Source of the DNA: Balneolaceae bacterium
Lineage (GTDB): Bacteria; Bacteroidota; Rhodothermia; Balneolales; Balneolaceae
Length of the DNA stretch: 60,184 nt
NCBI GenBank assembly: GCA_009711805.1
Contig: VEMX01000026.1
Coordinates: 1 to 60,184, forward strand
Reading direction: 5' to 3'
Below the pieces are notes generated by a model. That model saw nothing but the letters and a program-made list of their open reading frames with translations, made no database searches and was not told the DNA's origin. A program made the position numbers and the translations under genes. Below are positions 50,949-59,578 of the stretch, piece by piece. Each line of letters starts with the position of its first letter. Within the stretch, counting starts at the first letter, position 1.

Positions 50949-53209
50949 TTAATCAAAGTCATTCTCCGGGTAGATACATAGTCGGCTGCCCTGAGACGGT
51001 ATATATAAATCCCGCTCGACATATTGGAAGCATCAAAAGTTACGGTATATGTACCGGCCGACTTCTGTGCTCTCACAAGCGTCTTAATTTTCTTCCCCAC
51101 CACATTAAATACCTCTATGGTCACAAAACTTGCTTCAGGTATGGAATACCGAATATTGGTTGTGGGGTTGAATGGGTTGGGATAGTTATTATCCAACCGG
51201 TAATCGGAAGGCTTATCAGTTAGCGGGTCATCCTCAATGCTGGTAGCCACTCCTTTATCTTCTGCATAAAATGGCAATAACTGAACGTCTTCACCATTTA
51301 CCTGCATAACGCCTGACAAGCTAAAAGCTCCGGCAGGTTCTTCTGTACCATCCAGAGCCGTGCCTTTATTAATTTGTATCGCAAATGTATCCGAAATATG
51401 ATCCAGGTTACCTTGCACCAGCACAGTTACTGAAGTCTCACCCTCATCCAAGGCTGTTGTTGGCCAGGGTTGATCGTCAAGCAATGTTATATTTTCAAGT
51501 GTGACATAGGCACCGGTCAAATCAGAATCTGTGGACCACATATCAAGAGAGGTAATCAACACCGGATCAGGCAGTGTGTTTCCCTCTGACAATACCTCAG
51601 CCGTACTGTTACTAACTACCGATTCTCCATTGTCGGTGGAAGTTGTTCCCTGCACTTCTACTTCCATCCCAGACTCAAGCGCAGGAGCTGCATTTACTGC
51701 TTTTGCAGCACCAAGTTCAACCCTGATTCCAGATGTGCCGGCCTGTATATAATAGGCATTCTCGCCGCTTCCCAAGCCTGGAGAAGTAACAATACCTGTT
51801 ATCAATACCGGAGTACCGTCAGCCAGGTTCTTCACTTCGGTAATAGATACATCATCTTCCAGGTTCATCACGGTTATACTGGCGGTTGTCGTAGTGGTAT
51901 TTCCGGACACATCATCCGTAACACCTACAATAAGTTCGTATGATCCTGCATCCTCAAGAGTAGTAGGATAGCTCAACTCGCCTGTCTCAGCATTAATAGA
52001 AGCACCTGCCGGACCGCTCTCTATGCTAAATGAAGGCGTATCTTCTTCTTCATCTGTTGCCTCATAGGTAAACGTCAGCGTATCCCCTTCTACAATAGAG
52101 GTATCCGGCAGCGTAACTGTAAAACTGGGTGGCAGGTTGGCATCTTCTACAGTAAGTGTGGAAGAAGTTGTTATAGGAGTTTCAATATTGGAATCCGTAA
52201 CCGAAACCGTAATGTTATATGTGCCTGCCTGTTCGGGTCCCGGGGTGAAAGTAAACTCTCCTGTACTGCTGTTGACTGCAGCACCGGATGGCCCGTCAAC
52301 CAAACTGAATGTCAGTTCATCATCAGTATCTTCATCTGCAGCTGTATACATAAAACTAAGCTGTTCTCCTTCATCAATGGTAGTGTCGGGAAGAGTTTGC
52401 CCAAAAACGGGTGCCCTGTTTACATTTTCAACGGTTACGATAGTGGTATCTTTAACCGGCTCTGAGATCTTCCCATCCGTAATACCTATAACCACCATGT
52501 GGGTGCCTGCCTGGGTAAAATCAGGTGTAAAACTAAACTCACCGGAAGATCCACCAATCAATGCTCCTTCGGGGCCATCAACTATGCTGAATGCAACAAC
52601 ATCAGCACCATTAGGGTCGGTGGCCGCGTAGGTAAAATTTAGTTGTTGTCCCTCATCTATGGTGGTATCAGGAAGTGTGGTTTCGAAAGAAGGAGCTTCA
52701 TTTACCACCGCTACTTCAATCGCAATACTATGGGGCACTTCGGGTGTAATGGTTTGAGAATTATCACCCATTAAAATTTCGGTTACCTTAAGGCCGGAAG
52801 CATTTCCTCCCTGTCCTTTCAGCGTACCTGTAAAACTAAACAAGCTCCCTGCGCCGCTAATATCATTGGAGCTGGCAAAAGCTACTTTAATACGGTTATC
52901 ACTTGTCACGTTCTTGGTAATGGAGTTCACCAAATCCCCTCTTTCAATATCATCTTTTACAACAGAAATCAGGGAGGAATCGAATTCAATCTCAAAATCA
53001 AAGCTTGAAATATCTAATCCTGTGAGATCGCTGGTGGTTACTACCACTTCAACTGTATCTCCGGGATCTCCTGAAATATTACCTCCGAAGGAAAGCTCAA
53101 TTTGCGCCATGGCAACGGAGTTCATCATAAACAAACTCACAAAAAGGACGACTGATGTTAATATTTTTGTTGACAGAATTTTCATCAAGGCTCTTTTAAA
53201 CTGGTTCAT
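50945..53209 (-). CDS. T9SS-exported protein: cohesin domain, cadherin-like repeats, DUF5689-like region
   Basis: About 754 residues from the ATG at 53209 (Met29 of the long reading; 53185 also possible). Signal peptide ends SVAMAQ. A cohesin-like domain (LSFGGNISGDPGDTVEVVV ... AFASSNDISGAGSLFSFTG) spans about 10-160. Three Ig/cadherin-type repeats, each with LPDT(T/S)IxEGxxLxFxYxAxD, occupy about 170-450. A beta-rich region with ITGIVTSPGLGSGENAYYIQ follows. The end (NNYPNPFNPTTNIRYSIPE ... GIYIYRLRA) is a type IX secretion sorting domain. Surface or extracellular adhesion or matrix protein. Confidence 0.85.
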   Translation of the reverse strand: MNQFKRALMKILSTKILTSVVLFVSLFMMNSVAMAQIELSFGGNISGDPGDTVEVVVTTSDLTGLDISSFDFEIEFDSSLISVVKDDIERGDLVNSITKNVTSDNRIKVAFASSNDISGAGSLFSFTGTLKGQGGNASGLKVTEILMGDNSQTITPEVPHSIAIEVAVVNEAPSFETTLPDTTIDEGQQLNFTYAATDPNGADVVAFSIVDGPEGALIGGSSGEFSFTPDFTQAGTHMVVIGITDGKISEPVKDTTIVTVENVNRAPVFGQTLPDTTIDEGEQLSFMYTAADEDTDDELTFSLVDGPSGAAVNSSTGEFTFTPGPEQAGTYNITVSVTDSNIETPITTSSTLTVEDANLPPSFTVTLPDTSIVEGDTLTFTYEATDEEEDTPSFSIESGPAGASINAETGELSYPTTLEDAGSYELIVGVTDDVSGNTTTTTASITVMNLEDDVSITEVKNLADGTPVLITGIVTSPGLGSGENAYYIQAGTSGIRVELGAAKAVNAAPALESGMEVEVQGTTSTDNGESVVSNSTAEVLSEGNTLPDPVLITSLDMWSTDSDLTGAYVTLENITLLDDQPWPTTALDEGETSVTVLVQGNLDHISDTFAIQINKGTALDGTEEPAGAFSLSGVMQVNGEDVQLLPFYAEDKGVATSIEDDPLTDKPSDYRLDNNYPNPFNPTTNIRYSIPEASFVTIEVFNVVGKKIKTLVRAQKSAGTYTVTFDASNMSSGIYIYRLRAADYVSTRRMTLIK

Positions 53210-53661
53210 AGTATTTATAGCTGTTCGTTGGTGATAATATTTGGATAGATGAGTGTTAGACTTCTCAATAGTTACAATTCCATAAAAAGGCATTATTTCC
53301 GCTCATTTATGAAACCATTAAGTATCTCTACTAATTCATATACAGTATGATTGTTTCCAAATTCATTGAAATTAACTTGATCTGTATCTTTTTATTCTTT
53401 TGGCACTCATAAACTAAGAAAAATTTTATGAGCATAAACCTATGTGCAGGAATTCATCCTTAGATCAACCCACACATAATCCTAAGCGGAATACACCTCA
53501 GCAACCTCAGGGTCCTGGACAAGCTACTGAAGTTTCTGTAAATAAAGAAGGATGGAGCGACAAAAAATGACTTTTTATGTTTACCTTATTCAACACCAAA
53601 GGAAACATCCATTCCGGCCCGGAACATTTAAAAACGAAAAATATCCCTGCTCTGCTAATTC
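53210..53661. other. Intergenic region upstream of the T9SS gene
   Basis: Promoter DNA of the T9SS gene and sequence following the truncated C39 fragment. No further gene or leader-like sequence seen on either strand. Confidence 0.5.
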
Positions 53662-53838
53662 CTATGTTGCCCGCCGCCTCACTAATCCCCGGCTGTGATA
53701 CCCCTCCCGGTTAATCCCGCTTTTCCTGCGAAGCGACTCCAGTGAATACTTTCGCCCATGGTGTTTGGCCGCCATACGCAGGCAGGTGGGACCGCAATAT
53801 ATTTGGTCGTGTTGGCGGTAAGTTTTAAATAATGACAT
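53662..53838 (-). pseudogene. C39-peptidase ABC exporter, N-terminal fragment with frameshift (remnant 1)
   Basis: The ORF starts MSLFKTYRQHDQIYCGPTCL and continues RMAAKHHGRKYSLESLRRKS, the canonical start of a bacteriocin-type C39 peptidase (catalytic Cys15 in YCGPTC). After GINREG a one-base loss shifts the frame; the expected VSLLGISEAA can be read in the next frame. No ATP-binding or membrane domain follows. It lies 34 bases after the propeller-1 gene, showing the ancestral order peptide - propeller - exporter. Confidence 0.85.
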
Positions 53839-53872
53839 CTATCCGTTTAATTACACTCCATATTAATACAGC

Positions 53873-55066
53873 TCATTTGTCCCCTTCTTTAAAAGAAATG
53901 CGATACTTTACAATCCGGTCAATCCCTTCTTCGTAATCAGATTCATGCTCATAAAAGAAGCCATTCTTAATTTTAATCAGCGGTTGACCTGCTACATCAT
54001 TTTTATTCCGTTTTCCCGGCCAGGTAAATCTCGCACGGATTTTTCCTTCAGGAGTCAATACATACCATTGGTAGGTCGAATCGCTTTCGGTTATCGTCCC
54101 AACCCACAGTTGCTCCTTGTCATCAAGAACTATGGTATAAATAGCCGGCCAGTGAGTGGGATAGCCTTGTTCCTTTACATCTTTCAGTTCCCGTTTACTA
54201 AGTCCGGCATGGGTAATATTAAGAAGCGCATTTTGATAAGGAAATTGAATGCTATCCACAATACCCTCTTTATAATAAAGTTTGTATATGGTAAAATCCT
54301 TGGTCCAGTTGGTGTACATATATCCCGAATTGGAGACAGCTACCCTTGAAGCTGGGGTAAATGGTGCTGCAAATACGGACTTTGAATTTTCCCTGCTAAA
54401 GCCTTTTGGGTTATAGTATGATGGGGTTTGTAGCGAAGCCAGGTATGTAGAATCCAAAGCACCTTCCATATCCATGATATAATATCGTTTATAGGGGAAT
54501 TCGTTAAAATCATGCAGGTTCCTAACTTGCATAGATACCAGAAATGCATCTTCTGATATCAAGTAAAGCCCCTTCCCCCCCATCAGGTGTGTAAAACGGT
54601 CGGAAGTTTTGGCAGGATCTGTCTCAATATATTCATCCCAAATAAACTCCAGCGTATCCCCCGAATAAACTAATATTTTATTCAGCCGGGCATCCAGGGC
54701 ATATAAATTCGAATCAGCTATTACTAAAGAACTGACAGCCTCAAAATCACCGGGACCCCGGCCAAATCTGCCCAATTTCTTCAGAAACTTTCCCTCTCCG
54801 TTAAATACATAAATGCCCGGATCTCCCGGCACGGTACTTGATATATACATCCGGTCATTATCATCTACCTCGAAGGTAAATATACCCCCCGGCATAAAAA
54901 ACTCATCACTGTCTTCAAATACATGCACTTGTTCGAGGATAACCGTATCCACAATTTGTTCGACCAATACCGACTGGACATGACTCGTATCCTTCGTTTT
55001 TTCTGAATTACAGCTGATGGTGATTGACAGAAGCAATCCCAAAAAGAAAAATTTATATTTTAACAT
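53873..55066 (-). CDS. Six-bladed beta-propeller lipoprotein, propeller 1
   Basis: 397 residues. Lipobox LSITISC, then NHL/TolB-like blades with GKFLKKLGRFGRGPGDFEAV as the best-marked repeat. It resembles the BF3164/6-bladed propeller lipoproteins that accompany small secreted peptides in Bacteroidota. It follows peptide 1 after 56 bases containing a terminator-like hairpin, and is more diverged than propellers 2 to 4. Probably binds or senses the peptide at the cell surface; that role is inference. Confidence 0.8.
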   Translation of the reverse strand: MLKYKFFFLGLLLSITISCNSEKTKDTSHVQSVLVEQIVDTVILEQVHVFEDSDEFFMPGGIFTFEVDDNDRMYISSTVPGDPGIYVFNGEGKFLKKLGRFGRGPGDFEAVSSLVIADSNLYALDARLNKILVYSGDTLEFIWDEYIETDPAKTSDRFTHLMGGKGLYLISEDAFLVSMQVRNLHDFNEFPYKRYYIMDMEGALDSTYLASLQTPSYYNPKGFSRENSKSVFAAPFTPASRVAVSNSGYMYTNWTKDFTIYKLYYKEGIVDSIQFPYQNALLNITHAGLSKRELKDVKEQGYPTHWPAIYTIVLDDKEQLWVGTITESDSTYQWYVLTPEGKIRARFTWPGKRNKNDVAGQPLIKIKNGFFYEHESDYEEGIDRIVKYRISFKEGDK

Positions 55067-55070
55067 ATTT

Positions 55071-55106
55071 AAAAACAGCCAAGGATAAAGACTACCCTTG
55101 GCTTTT
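55071..55106 (-). terminator. Hairpin between peptide 1 and propeller 1
   Basis: GCCAAGG (55078-55084) pairs with CCTTGGC (55096-55102), followed on the minus strand by TGTTTTT just before the propeller ATG. A partial terminator here would make peptide mRNA exceed propeller mRNA. Confidence 0.75.
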
Positions 55107-55122
55107 AACTCTTAGGTTAAAT

Positions 55123-55338
55123 TTACTCAGGTTGAACACAGTGCGCTGCTCCCAAAAAACCTTCTTCACCACAACTGGCACAACAATATCCGGTTATGTC
55201 TGTATTAAGATGGTATTCTCTTAAAGCATTATCATATGGCACACCACAATGCCAGTGCCCCATATGATAAACGGCACATTCACCTCCACCTTTAATCGCC
55301 TTCATCTCATTCCGACTTAACAATTTAATCGCATTCAT
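55123..55338 (-). CDS. Double-glycine-leader Cys-rich peptide 1
   Basis: 71 residues. Leader MNAIKLLSRNEMKAIKGG (Gly17-Gly18) fits the LSxxEMxxIxGG consensus recognised by C39 peptidases. The predicted 53-residue core starts GECAVYHMGHWHCG and has six cysteines including a CC pair (GYCCASCG). An even cysteine count suggests disulfides. The start is preferred to an in-frame GTG at 55401 because the same ATG and leader occur in peptides 2 and 3. Pheromone, bacteriocin or RiPP-like function is possible; no modifying enzyme is visible. Confidence 0.85.
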   Translation of the reverse strand: MNAIKLLSRNEMKAIKGGGECAVYHMGHWHCGVPYDNALREYHLNTDITGYCCASCGEEGFLGAAHCVQPE

Positions 55339-55380
55339 AATTGTATCTATTTGATTGATTATTTCGCTTCTTGATTTACC

Positions 55381-55401
55381 GTGAGCAAGCGGTTGGCTCA
55401 C
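55381..55401 (-). promoter_or_regulatory. Conserved 5'-UTR hairpin upstream of peptide 1
   Basis: GTGAGC and GCTCAC form a 6-bp stem with a 9-base loop (CAACCGCTT), 43 bases before the start codon. The same element precedes peptides 2 and 3 at the same distance. Confidence 0.75.
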
Positions 55402-55601
55402 CTTCCGGTGCGGCTCTTTTTGCGGATCCCCTTCATATCTGTCCCTTCTTTAACCAGCGTAGTCAAAAAACGAACGGAAGGATACCCTTCCGGGATAGAT
55501 CTCCGGTAGCTGGAATCGTATTAAGTTGCCTCCAACAAAAACACATCTTAACTACGGAATTCTTACCCTCTGATGTTTATAATTAATAAGCACTAAGTCA
55601 A

Positions 55602-55632
55602 TACGTAATAACTACGTATTATTTTACGTAGT
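55602..55632. promoter_or_regulatory. Triple TACGTA operator upstream of peptide 1
   Basis: TACGTA at 55602, 55613 and 55625, spaced 11 and 12 bases, so on one helix face. The last two form a perfect inverted repeat ACTACGTA-N6-TACGTAGT. The array lies about 265 bases upstream of the peptide start, right after a LuxR-type remnant. Confidence 0.7.
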
Positions 55633-55633
55633 T

Positions 55634-55724
55634 CTAACAGTGCGATATCACTTTTTTAATCCTGTTGTACCCTTCCAACCTGAGTTCTTTTGTGATATGC
55701 TCGTGGTGCTTTTCGACCGTTCTG
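55634..55724 (-). pseudogene. LuxR-type HTH C-terminal remnant (copy 1)
   Basis: Translates to ARTVEKHHEHITKELRLEGY followed by NRIKKVISHC and stop, which matches the recognition helix and end of a LuxR/GerE HTH (SxRTVxxHxxNIxxKLxL). It is joined upstream to C39-derived sequence, so a deletion fused the two. Confidence 0.6.
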
Positions 55725-55800
55725 GCTGCCCCGCTAATGCCCAACAGCGATACTCACTCCCGGTTAATCTCGCTTTTCCTCTAATGCGACTCTATTAATA
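55725..55800 (-). pseudogene. C39-peptidase exporter remnant 2
   Basis: Directly after propeller 2: DNA matching the KSGINREG...LLGIS segment of remnant 1 but with frame errors and no start or catalytic Cys. It marks the former exporter gene of this cassette. Confidence 0.65.
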
Positions 55801-55807
55801 TTTCTGA

Positions 55808-57034
55808 TCATTCCTTCTCCGTCCATTCAATCCGATATTTAACCACATATTCCGTACCCGTTTCCTCATTCATCTTTTTGCTGTAGAGATAGTCGTTTTT
55901 GATATCAAAGATGGGTTGATCTCTGGGAAGAACTAACTTTGCCAGCAGTTCGCCTGAGGAGCTGAGGATCCACCATTCATAGCTATTACCTTCTATATCT
56001 GCAGGCAGTGCTACCCATATCCTGTTTTCATCATCGACCATTAACTTATCAAGTACCGGGTTTGTCGTCGGGAACTCTTTATCCATGTCATCAAAAGCCT
56101 TCTTTATATCATGCGCTTTGGGACTGAATAAGCTTGTTTTAGTATACTCATCAAGATCGAATGGTAAGCCTTTGATAGGATAATAAATAGCAGATTGATA
56201 TAACCCCTTGGCATCGTACTTCCTGATCAAAAAATCCTGGGTCCAGACCGAGTATAATGTATCTTCATCAGATAAAGCAGTAATGGTTTTTCCCATAAAT
56301 GTAAGAGGCATAGTGGGGCGCATCGATTGCCCAACATTAATCTTAAAACCCGCTGGAAAAACAAGAGGTTTAACATTTACCCTTTTCCCCTCACTGTCCA
56401 TCACTTGGTATTTAATTTCCAGTCTACCAAGCTTGGATTTTTTGTCAGAAAAAGTCATAAGATAATTTCCATCATTTCTTGGTTCAACATATCCAAACTT
56501 CAATCCTTCACTACTTTTCCATCGTTCAAAAAGCATTGAATGCATAAAGGAATAATCCTTCGTTGAATATTCATTCAGGCGTTGACTGGTGTAATCCAAA
56601 ATGAATACTTTCCCAGCTTTCGCTTGCATACCAACTATATGACCATACTCGCCAGGTCCTCTGCCTTGTCTGCCTAACTGAGTATGATAGCTTCCATCAG
56701 CATTATATACATAAAGAATCTGTTCATAGTTTGCGTCCGCATTCCAGAGAATGACCTTACCCTTATTATCTTCAACACAATCAAGAACTCTTATTACATA
56801 AGGTTCCCCAGTTTCTCCAAAAGTTTGTTCGGGAATAAGTTCTACGGAATAAGTGGGCTCTGCATCTCCCGGAAAAAGGGTTAGGTTTTCGATTGACTGA
56901 ATACGAGAGGGAATTTCATTGAGGATACGAATATGTGTAGCCTGTTCGGCTGATACAGCTTTTTCCGGTTTGGAATTTTTGGAACATTGAACAAAGAAAA
57001 GGGTTAACAGGATGCTTAGTAATAGTTTTTGCAT
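55808..57034 (-). CDS. Six-bladed beta-propeller lipoprotein, propeller 2
   Basis: About 408 residues from Met11 (57034). Lipobox TLFFVQC. Blade motif HTQLGRQGRGPGEYG near residue 130, and VDDENRIWVALP near 350. The last 30 residues (DYLYSKKMNEETGTEYVVKY onward) are nearly the same as in propellers 3 and 4, showing recent duplication. It follows peptide 2 after 188 bases that contain a long palindrome. Confidence 0.85.
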   Translation of the reverse strand: MQKLLLSILLTLFFVQCSKNSKPEKAVSAEQATHIRILNEIPSRIQSIENLTLFPGDAEPTYSVELIPEQTFGETGEPYVIRVLDCVEDNKGKVILWNADANYEQILYVYNADGSYHTQLGRQGRGPGEYGHIVGMQAKAGKVFILDYTSQRLNEYSTKDYSFMHSMLFERWKSSEGLKFGYVEPRNDGNYLMTFSDKKSKLGRLEIKYQVMDSEGKRVNVKPLVFPAGFKINVGQSMRPTMPLTFMGKTITALSDEDTLYSVWTQDFLIRKYDAKGLYQSAIYYPIKGLPFDLDEYTKTSLFSPKAHDIKKAFDDMDKEFPTTNPVLDKLMVDDENRIWVALPADIEGNSYEWWILSSSGELLAKLVLPRDQPIFDIKNDYLYSKKMNEETGTEYVVKYRIEWTEKE

Positions 57035-57160
57035 ATACGACTTGTGTTGCATTAATGGATGCATTGATTTAGTAAGTTTACATGGCTAATCTGATAAATA
57101 TGCGCATACTATTTTTTAAACCATAAACTCAACTCTATATGAAGCGCTAAAAGCACTGAG

Positions 57161-57194
57161 GATATAAGGGTATTAATATTAATACCCTTATATC
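57161..57194. repeat. 34-base perfect palindrome between peptide 2 and propeller 2
   Basis: Each 17-base half, beginning GATATAAGGGTATTAAT, mirrors the other exactly. In the transcript it forms a very stable hairpin between the peptide and propeller cistrons, the same place as the hairpin of cassette 1. It has no T run on the coding side, so it could protect or process the peptide mRNA rather than terminate. Confidence 0.85.
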
Positions 57195-57221
57195 ATTTTT
57201 TATCTATATATTATCAGATAT

Positions 57222-57446
57222 TTATGAATAATTTGTTCCACATCTGGCAATTACTCTTTTCCATGATTCACCTACCTCATTTGAACAGTCAATAGCATCT
57301 TGACCACTATAAAAAGCGGCACAATCCGCATACCAACAATTAAAAACAGCACTAGCGCCTGAACAACCACTATAGTTGCATTCAGATACCTGGCCCCCCA
57401 TTACATTTTTCATCTCAGTTCTACTTAACAATTTAATCGCATTCAT
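57222..57446 (-). CDS. Double-glycine-leader Cys-rich peptide 2
   Basis: 74 residues. Leader MNAIKLLSRTEMKNVMGG (Gly17-Gly18), then a core starting QVSECNYSGCSG with six cysteines and no similarity to core 1. It follows propeller 3 and a C39 remnant without the TACGTA operator, so it is probably transcribed from the peptide 3 promoter. Confidence 0.85.
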   Translation of the reverse strand: MNAIKLLSRTEMKNVMGGQVSECNYSGCSGASAVFNCWYADCAAFYSGQDAIDCSNEVGESWKRVIARCGTNYS

Positions 57447-57489
57447 AAATTTTATTTTTTTGATTGATTATGTCGCTTTTTGATTTACC

Positions 57490-57510
57490 GTGAGTAAGCG
57501 GTTGACTCAC
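57490..57510 (-). promoter_or_regulatory. Conserved 5'-UTR hairpin upstream of peptide 2
   Basis: GTGAGT and ACTCAC replace GTGAGC and GCTCAC of the other copies: a compensatory base-pair change that keeps the stem. Loop unchanged. 44 bases before the ATG. Confidence 0.8.
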
Positions 57511-57542
57511 TGTTCCGGTGTTGCTCTTCTTCCGGAGATCCG

Positions 57543-57630
57543 TTATATATGCTCCACCACCTCGCTAATCCCCAGCAGCGATATCCCCTCCCGGTTAATC
57601 CCGCTTTTCCTCTAATGCGACTCTATTAAT
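57543..57630 (-). pseudogene. C39-peptidase exporter remnant 3
   Basis: Encodes KSGINREGISLLGISEVVEHI then stop, a piece from the middle of the C39 domain, immediately after propeller 3. Upstream catalytic part missing. Confidence 0.75.
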
Positions 57631-57638
57631 ATTTCTGA

Positions 57639-58877
57639 TCATTCCTTCTCCGTCCATTCAATCCGATACTTAACCACATATTCCGTACCCGTTTCCTCAT
57701 TCATCTTTTTACTGTAGAGATAGTCGTTTTTGATGTCGTAAATTGGTTGATCTCGAGGAAGCAATAGTTTTGCCAGCAGTTCACCAGATGCTTTTAAAAT
57801 CCACCATTCGTAGGTTTCGTGTCGCCCATCTGTAGGTACCACCACCCAAATTCTGTTTTCATCGTCAACCATCATACCGGCTATGACAGGGTTCGTTTCC
57901 GGTAATTCTTCATCCATATCATCAAAAGCCCTCTCTACAACACGCGGATTATAACTTAATGGATCTGTTTTAGCATACGCATTGAGATCAAAAGGAGGAC
58001 CCTGGATAGGATAATAAATAGCAGATTGGTACACGCCTTGGGTATCATACTTCTTAATTAAAAAATCCCGGGTCCAAACTGAATATAGTTCATCTTTACC
58101 AGACACATCTATTATTGTAAATCCCATAAATGATAATGACATGGAGGGCCTCAATGGTTTATTAGGCACTCTGATCGAAGGGCTGGATGGGAATTGAAGA
58201 GGATCAAAACTTAACGCATTTCCTTTGGCGTCCATCAATAGATAAGTAACCATATTATTATCTGAGGATGGTTCATAGAATGAGACAATAAAATTGCCAT
58301 CATCTCTGGCCTTAATTGCTCCAAACTCCATCCCTCGTACAGCCTTATAATCTCTGACTTCCCATCGCTCAATCAAGGTCGACTGTTCAATAGAATAATC
58401 GCTTGTAGTGTATACATTTAAACGCATACTGGTAAAATCTGTGACAAATACTTTTCCAGCTTTAGTTTGTACATCAATTATCATCCCATACTCACCAGGT
58501 CCTTTGCCGGGACCACCTATCTGAGTATGATAGGTACCATCATTATCAAATACATATAGTCTGTTTATAAAAGGAAATTCACGGGAATCTAAATTACTAT
58601 CCCAAATAATTACTCTACCCTTATCATCAACGATACATCTATTAACTTTTGTTACATAAGGTTCATCAGTTTCGCCATAGGTTTGTTTGGGGATGAGGTC
58701 GATGGAATATTGGGGTTTGGAATCTCCTGGAAAAATAGTCAGGTTTTCAACTTCCTGAATGTGTTGAGGGATTTCATCGAGGATACGGATAGATTCCAGT
58801 TTTTGAGGTATGGAATTTTCAGAGCATTGAACAAGAAAAACCAAAATAATAAGGCATGTGAGAAATCTTAAAACCAT
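57639..58877 (-). CDS. Six-bladed beta-propeller lipoprotein, propeller 3
   Basis: About 412 residues from Met34 (58877), chosen because the lipoprotein signal MVLRFLTCLIILVFLVQC starts there and longer readings overlap peptide 3. Close relative of propeller 2 (HTQIGGPGKGPGEYG, VDDENRIWVVVP, same C-terminus). Follows peptide 3 by about 64 bases. Confidence 0.85.
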   Translation of the reverse strand: MVLRFLTCLIILVFLVQCSENSIPQKLESIRILDEIPQHIQEVENLTIFPGDSKPQYSIDLIPKQTYGETDEPYVTKVNRCIVDDKGRVIIWDSNLDSREFPFINRLYVFDNDGTYHTQIGGPGKGPGEYGMIIDVQTKAGKVFVTDFTSMRLNVYTTSDYSIEQSTLIERWEVRDYKAVRGMEFGAIKARDDGNFIVSFYEPSSDNNMVTYLLMDAKGNALSFDPLQFPSSPSIRVPNKPLRPSMSLSFMGFTIIDVSGKDELYSVWTRDFLIKKYDTQGVYQSAIYYPIQGPPFDLNAYAKTDPLSYNPRVVERAFDDMDEELPETNPVIAGMMVDDENRIWVVVPTDGRHETYEWWILKASGELLAKLLLPRDQPIYDIKNDYLYSKKMNEETGTEYVVKYRIEWTEKE

Positions 58878-58941
58878 TTCATTGGTATTAGTTAAGCAAT
58901 AAGACAAAGGAATATTGCTAATCCCCCTTTTAATTAAAACC

Positions 58942-59187
58942 CTAATCATAATTAACACACATAGGACTTGCTTCAATACCAGGACAAGTATATTTCATTG
59001 CAGTTCTTGCTTGCATGACACATTCAGCTACTTTTGTTCCATCAGCAAATGGATTAGCTGTACACAATTGTGCATAACATGCGGTAAGCGCTGAACATTG
59101 ACAAATATCATAACTTTCTTCACAAGAATTACTTCCAGCCTTAATATTTTTCATCTCACTTCTACTTAACAATTTAATCGAATTCAT
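58942..59187 (-). CDS. Double-glycine-type-leader Cys-rich peptide 3 (Ala-Gly site)
   Basis: 81 residues. Leader MNSIKLLSRSEMKNIKAG aligns with the others but ends Ala17-Gly18 rather than Gly-Gly, still acceptable to many C39 peptidases. The core starts SNSCEESYDICQC and has eight cysteines. Core sequence differs from peptides 1 and 2 while the leader is conserved. Confidence 0.82.
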   Translation of the reverse strand: MNSIKLLSRSEMKNIKAGSNSCEESYDICQCSALTACYAQLCTANPFADGTKVAECVMQARTAMKYTCPGIEASPMCVNYD

Positions 59188-59229
59188 AATTATATCTATT
59201 TAATTGATCATTACGCTTCTTGATTTACC

Positions 59230-59250
59230 GTGAGCAAGCGGTTGGCTCAC
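59230..59250 (-). promoter_or_regulatory. Conserved 5'-UTR hairpin upstream of peptide 3
   Basis: Same GTGAGC/GCTCAC stem and loop as at peptide 1, 43 bases before the ATG. Here the in-frame downstream codons contain TAA, so the element is not a coding leader. Confidence 0.75.
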
Positions 59251-59450
59251 TGTTCCGGTGCTGCTCTTTTTGCGGATCCCCTTCATATCTGTCCCTTCTT
59301 TAACCAGTGTAGTCAAAAAACGAACAGAAGGGTACCCTTCCGGGATAGATCTCCGGTAGCTGGAATCGTATTAAGTTGCCCCAACAAAAACACATCTTAA
59401 CTACGGAATTCTTACCCTCTGATGTTTATCATAAATAAGCACTAAATCAA

Positions 59451-59481
59451 TACGTAATAACTACGTATTATTTTACGTAGT
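59451..59481. promoter_or_regulatory. Triple TACGTA operator upstream of peptide 3
   Basis: TACGTA at 59451, 59462 and 59474, with the same 11- and 12-base spacing and the same ACTACGTA-N6-TACGTAGT core as at 55602. About 265 bases upstream of the peptide start. Confidence 0.7.
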
Positions 59482-59482
59482 T

Positions 59483-59570
59483 CTAACAGTGCGATATCAC
59501 CTTTTAGTTCTGTTGCACCCTTCAAGTCAAGTTCTTTGCGATATGCCCGCGGTGCTTTTAACAGTTCTGG
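59483..59570 (-). pseudogene. LuxR-type HTH C-terminal remnant (copy 2)
   Basis: Counterpart of 55634-55724 with frameshifts; across frames ARTVK and KNLDLKGATELK can be read, matching the end of a LuxR HTH. Joined to C39 sequence upstream as in copy 1. Confidence 0.55.
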
Positions 59571-59578
59571 CCGCCTCG

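Noticed and set aside
55339-55401. In-frame GTG extension of peptide 1 (SQPLAHGKSRS...)
   Set aside because: The extension overlaps the RNA hairpin, is out of frame in copy 2 and contains a stop in copy 3, so the shared ATG is the start.
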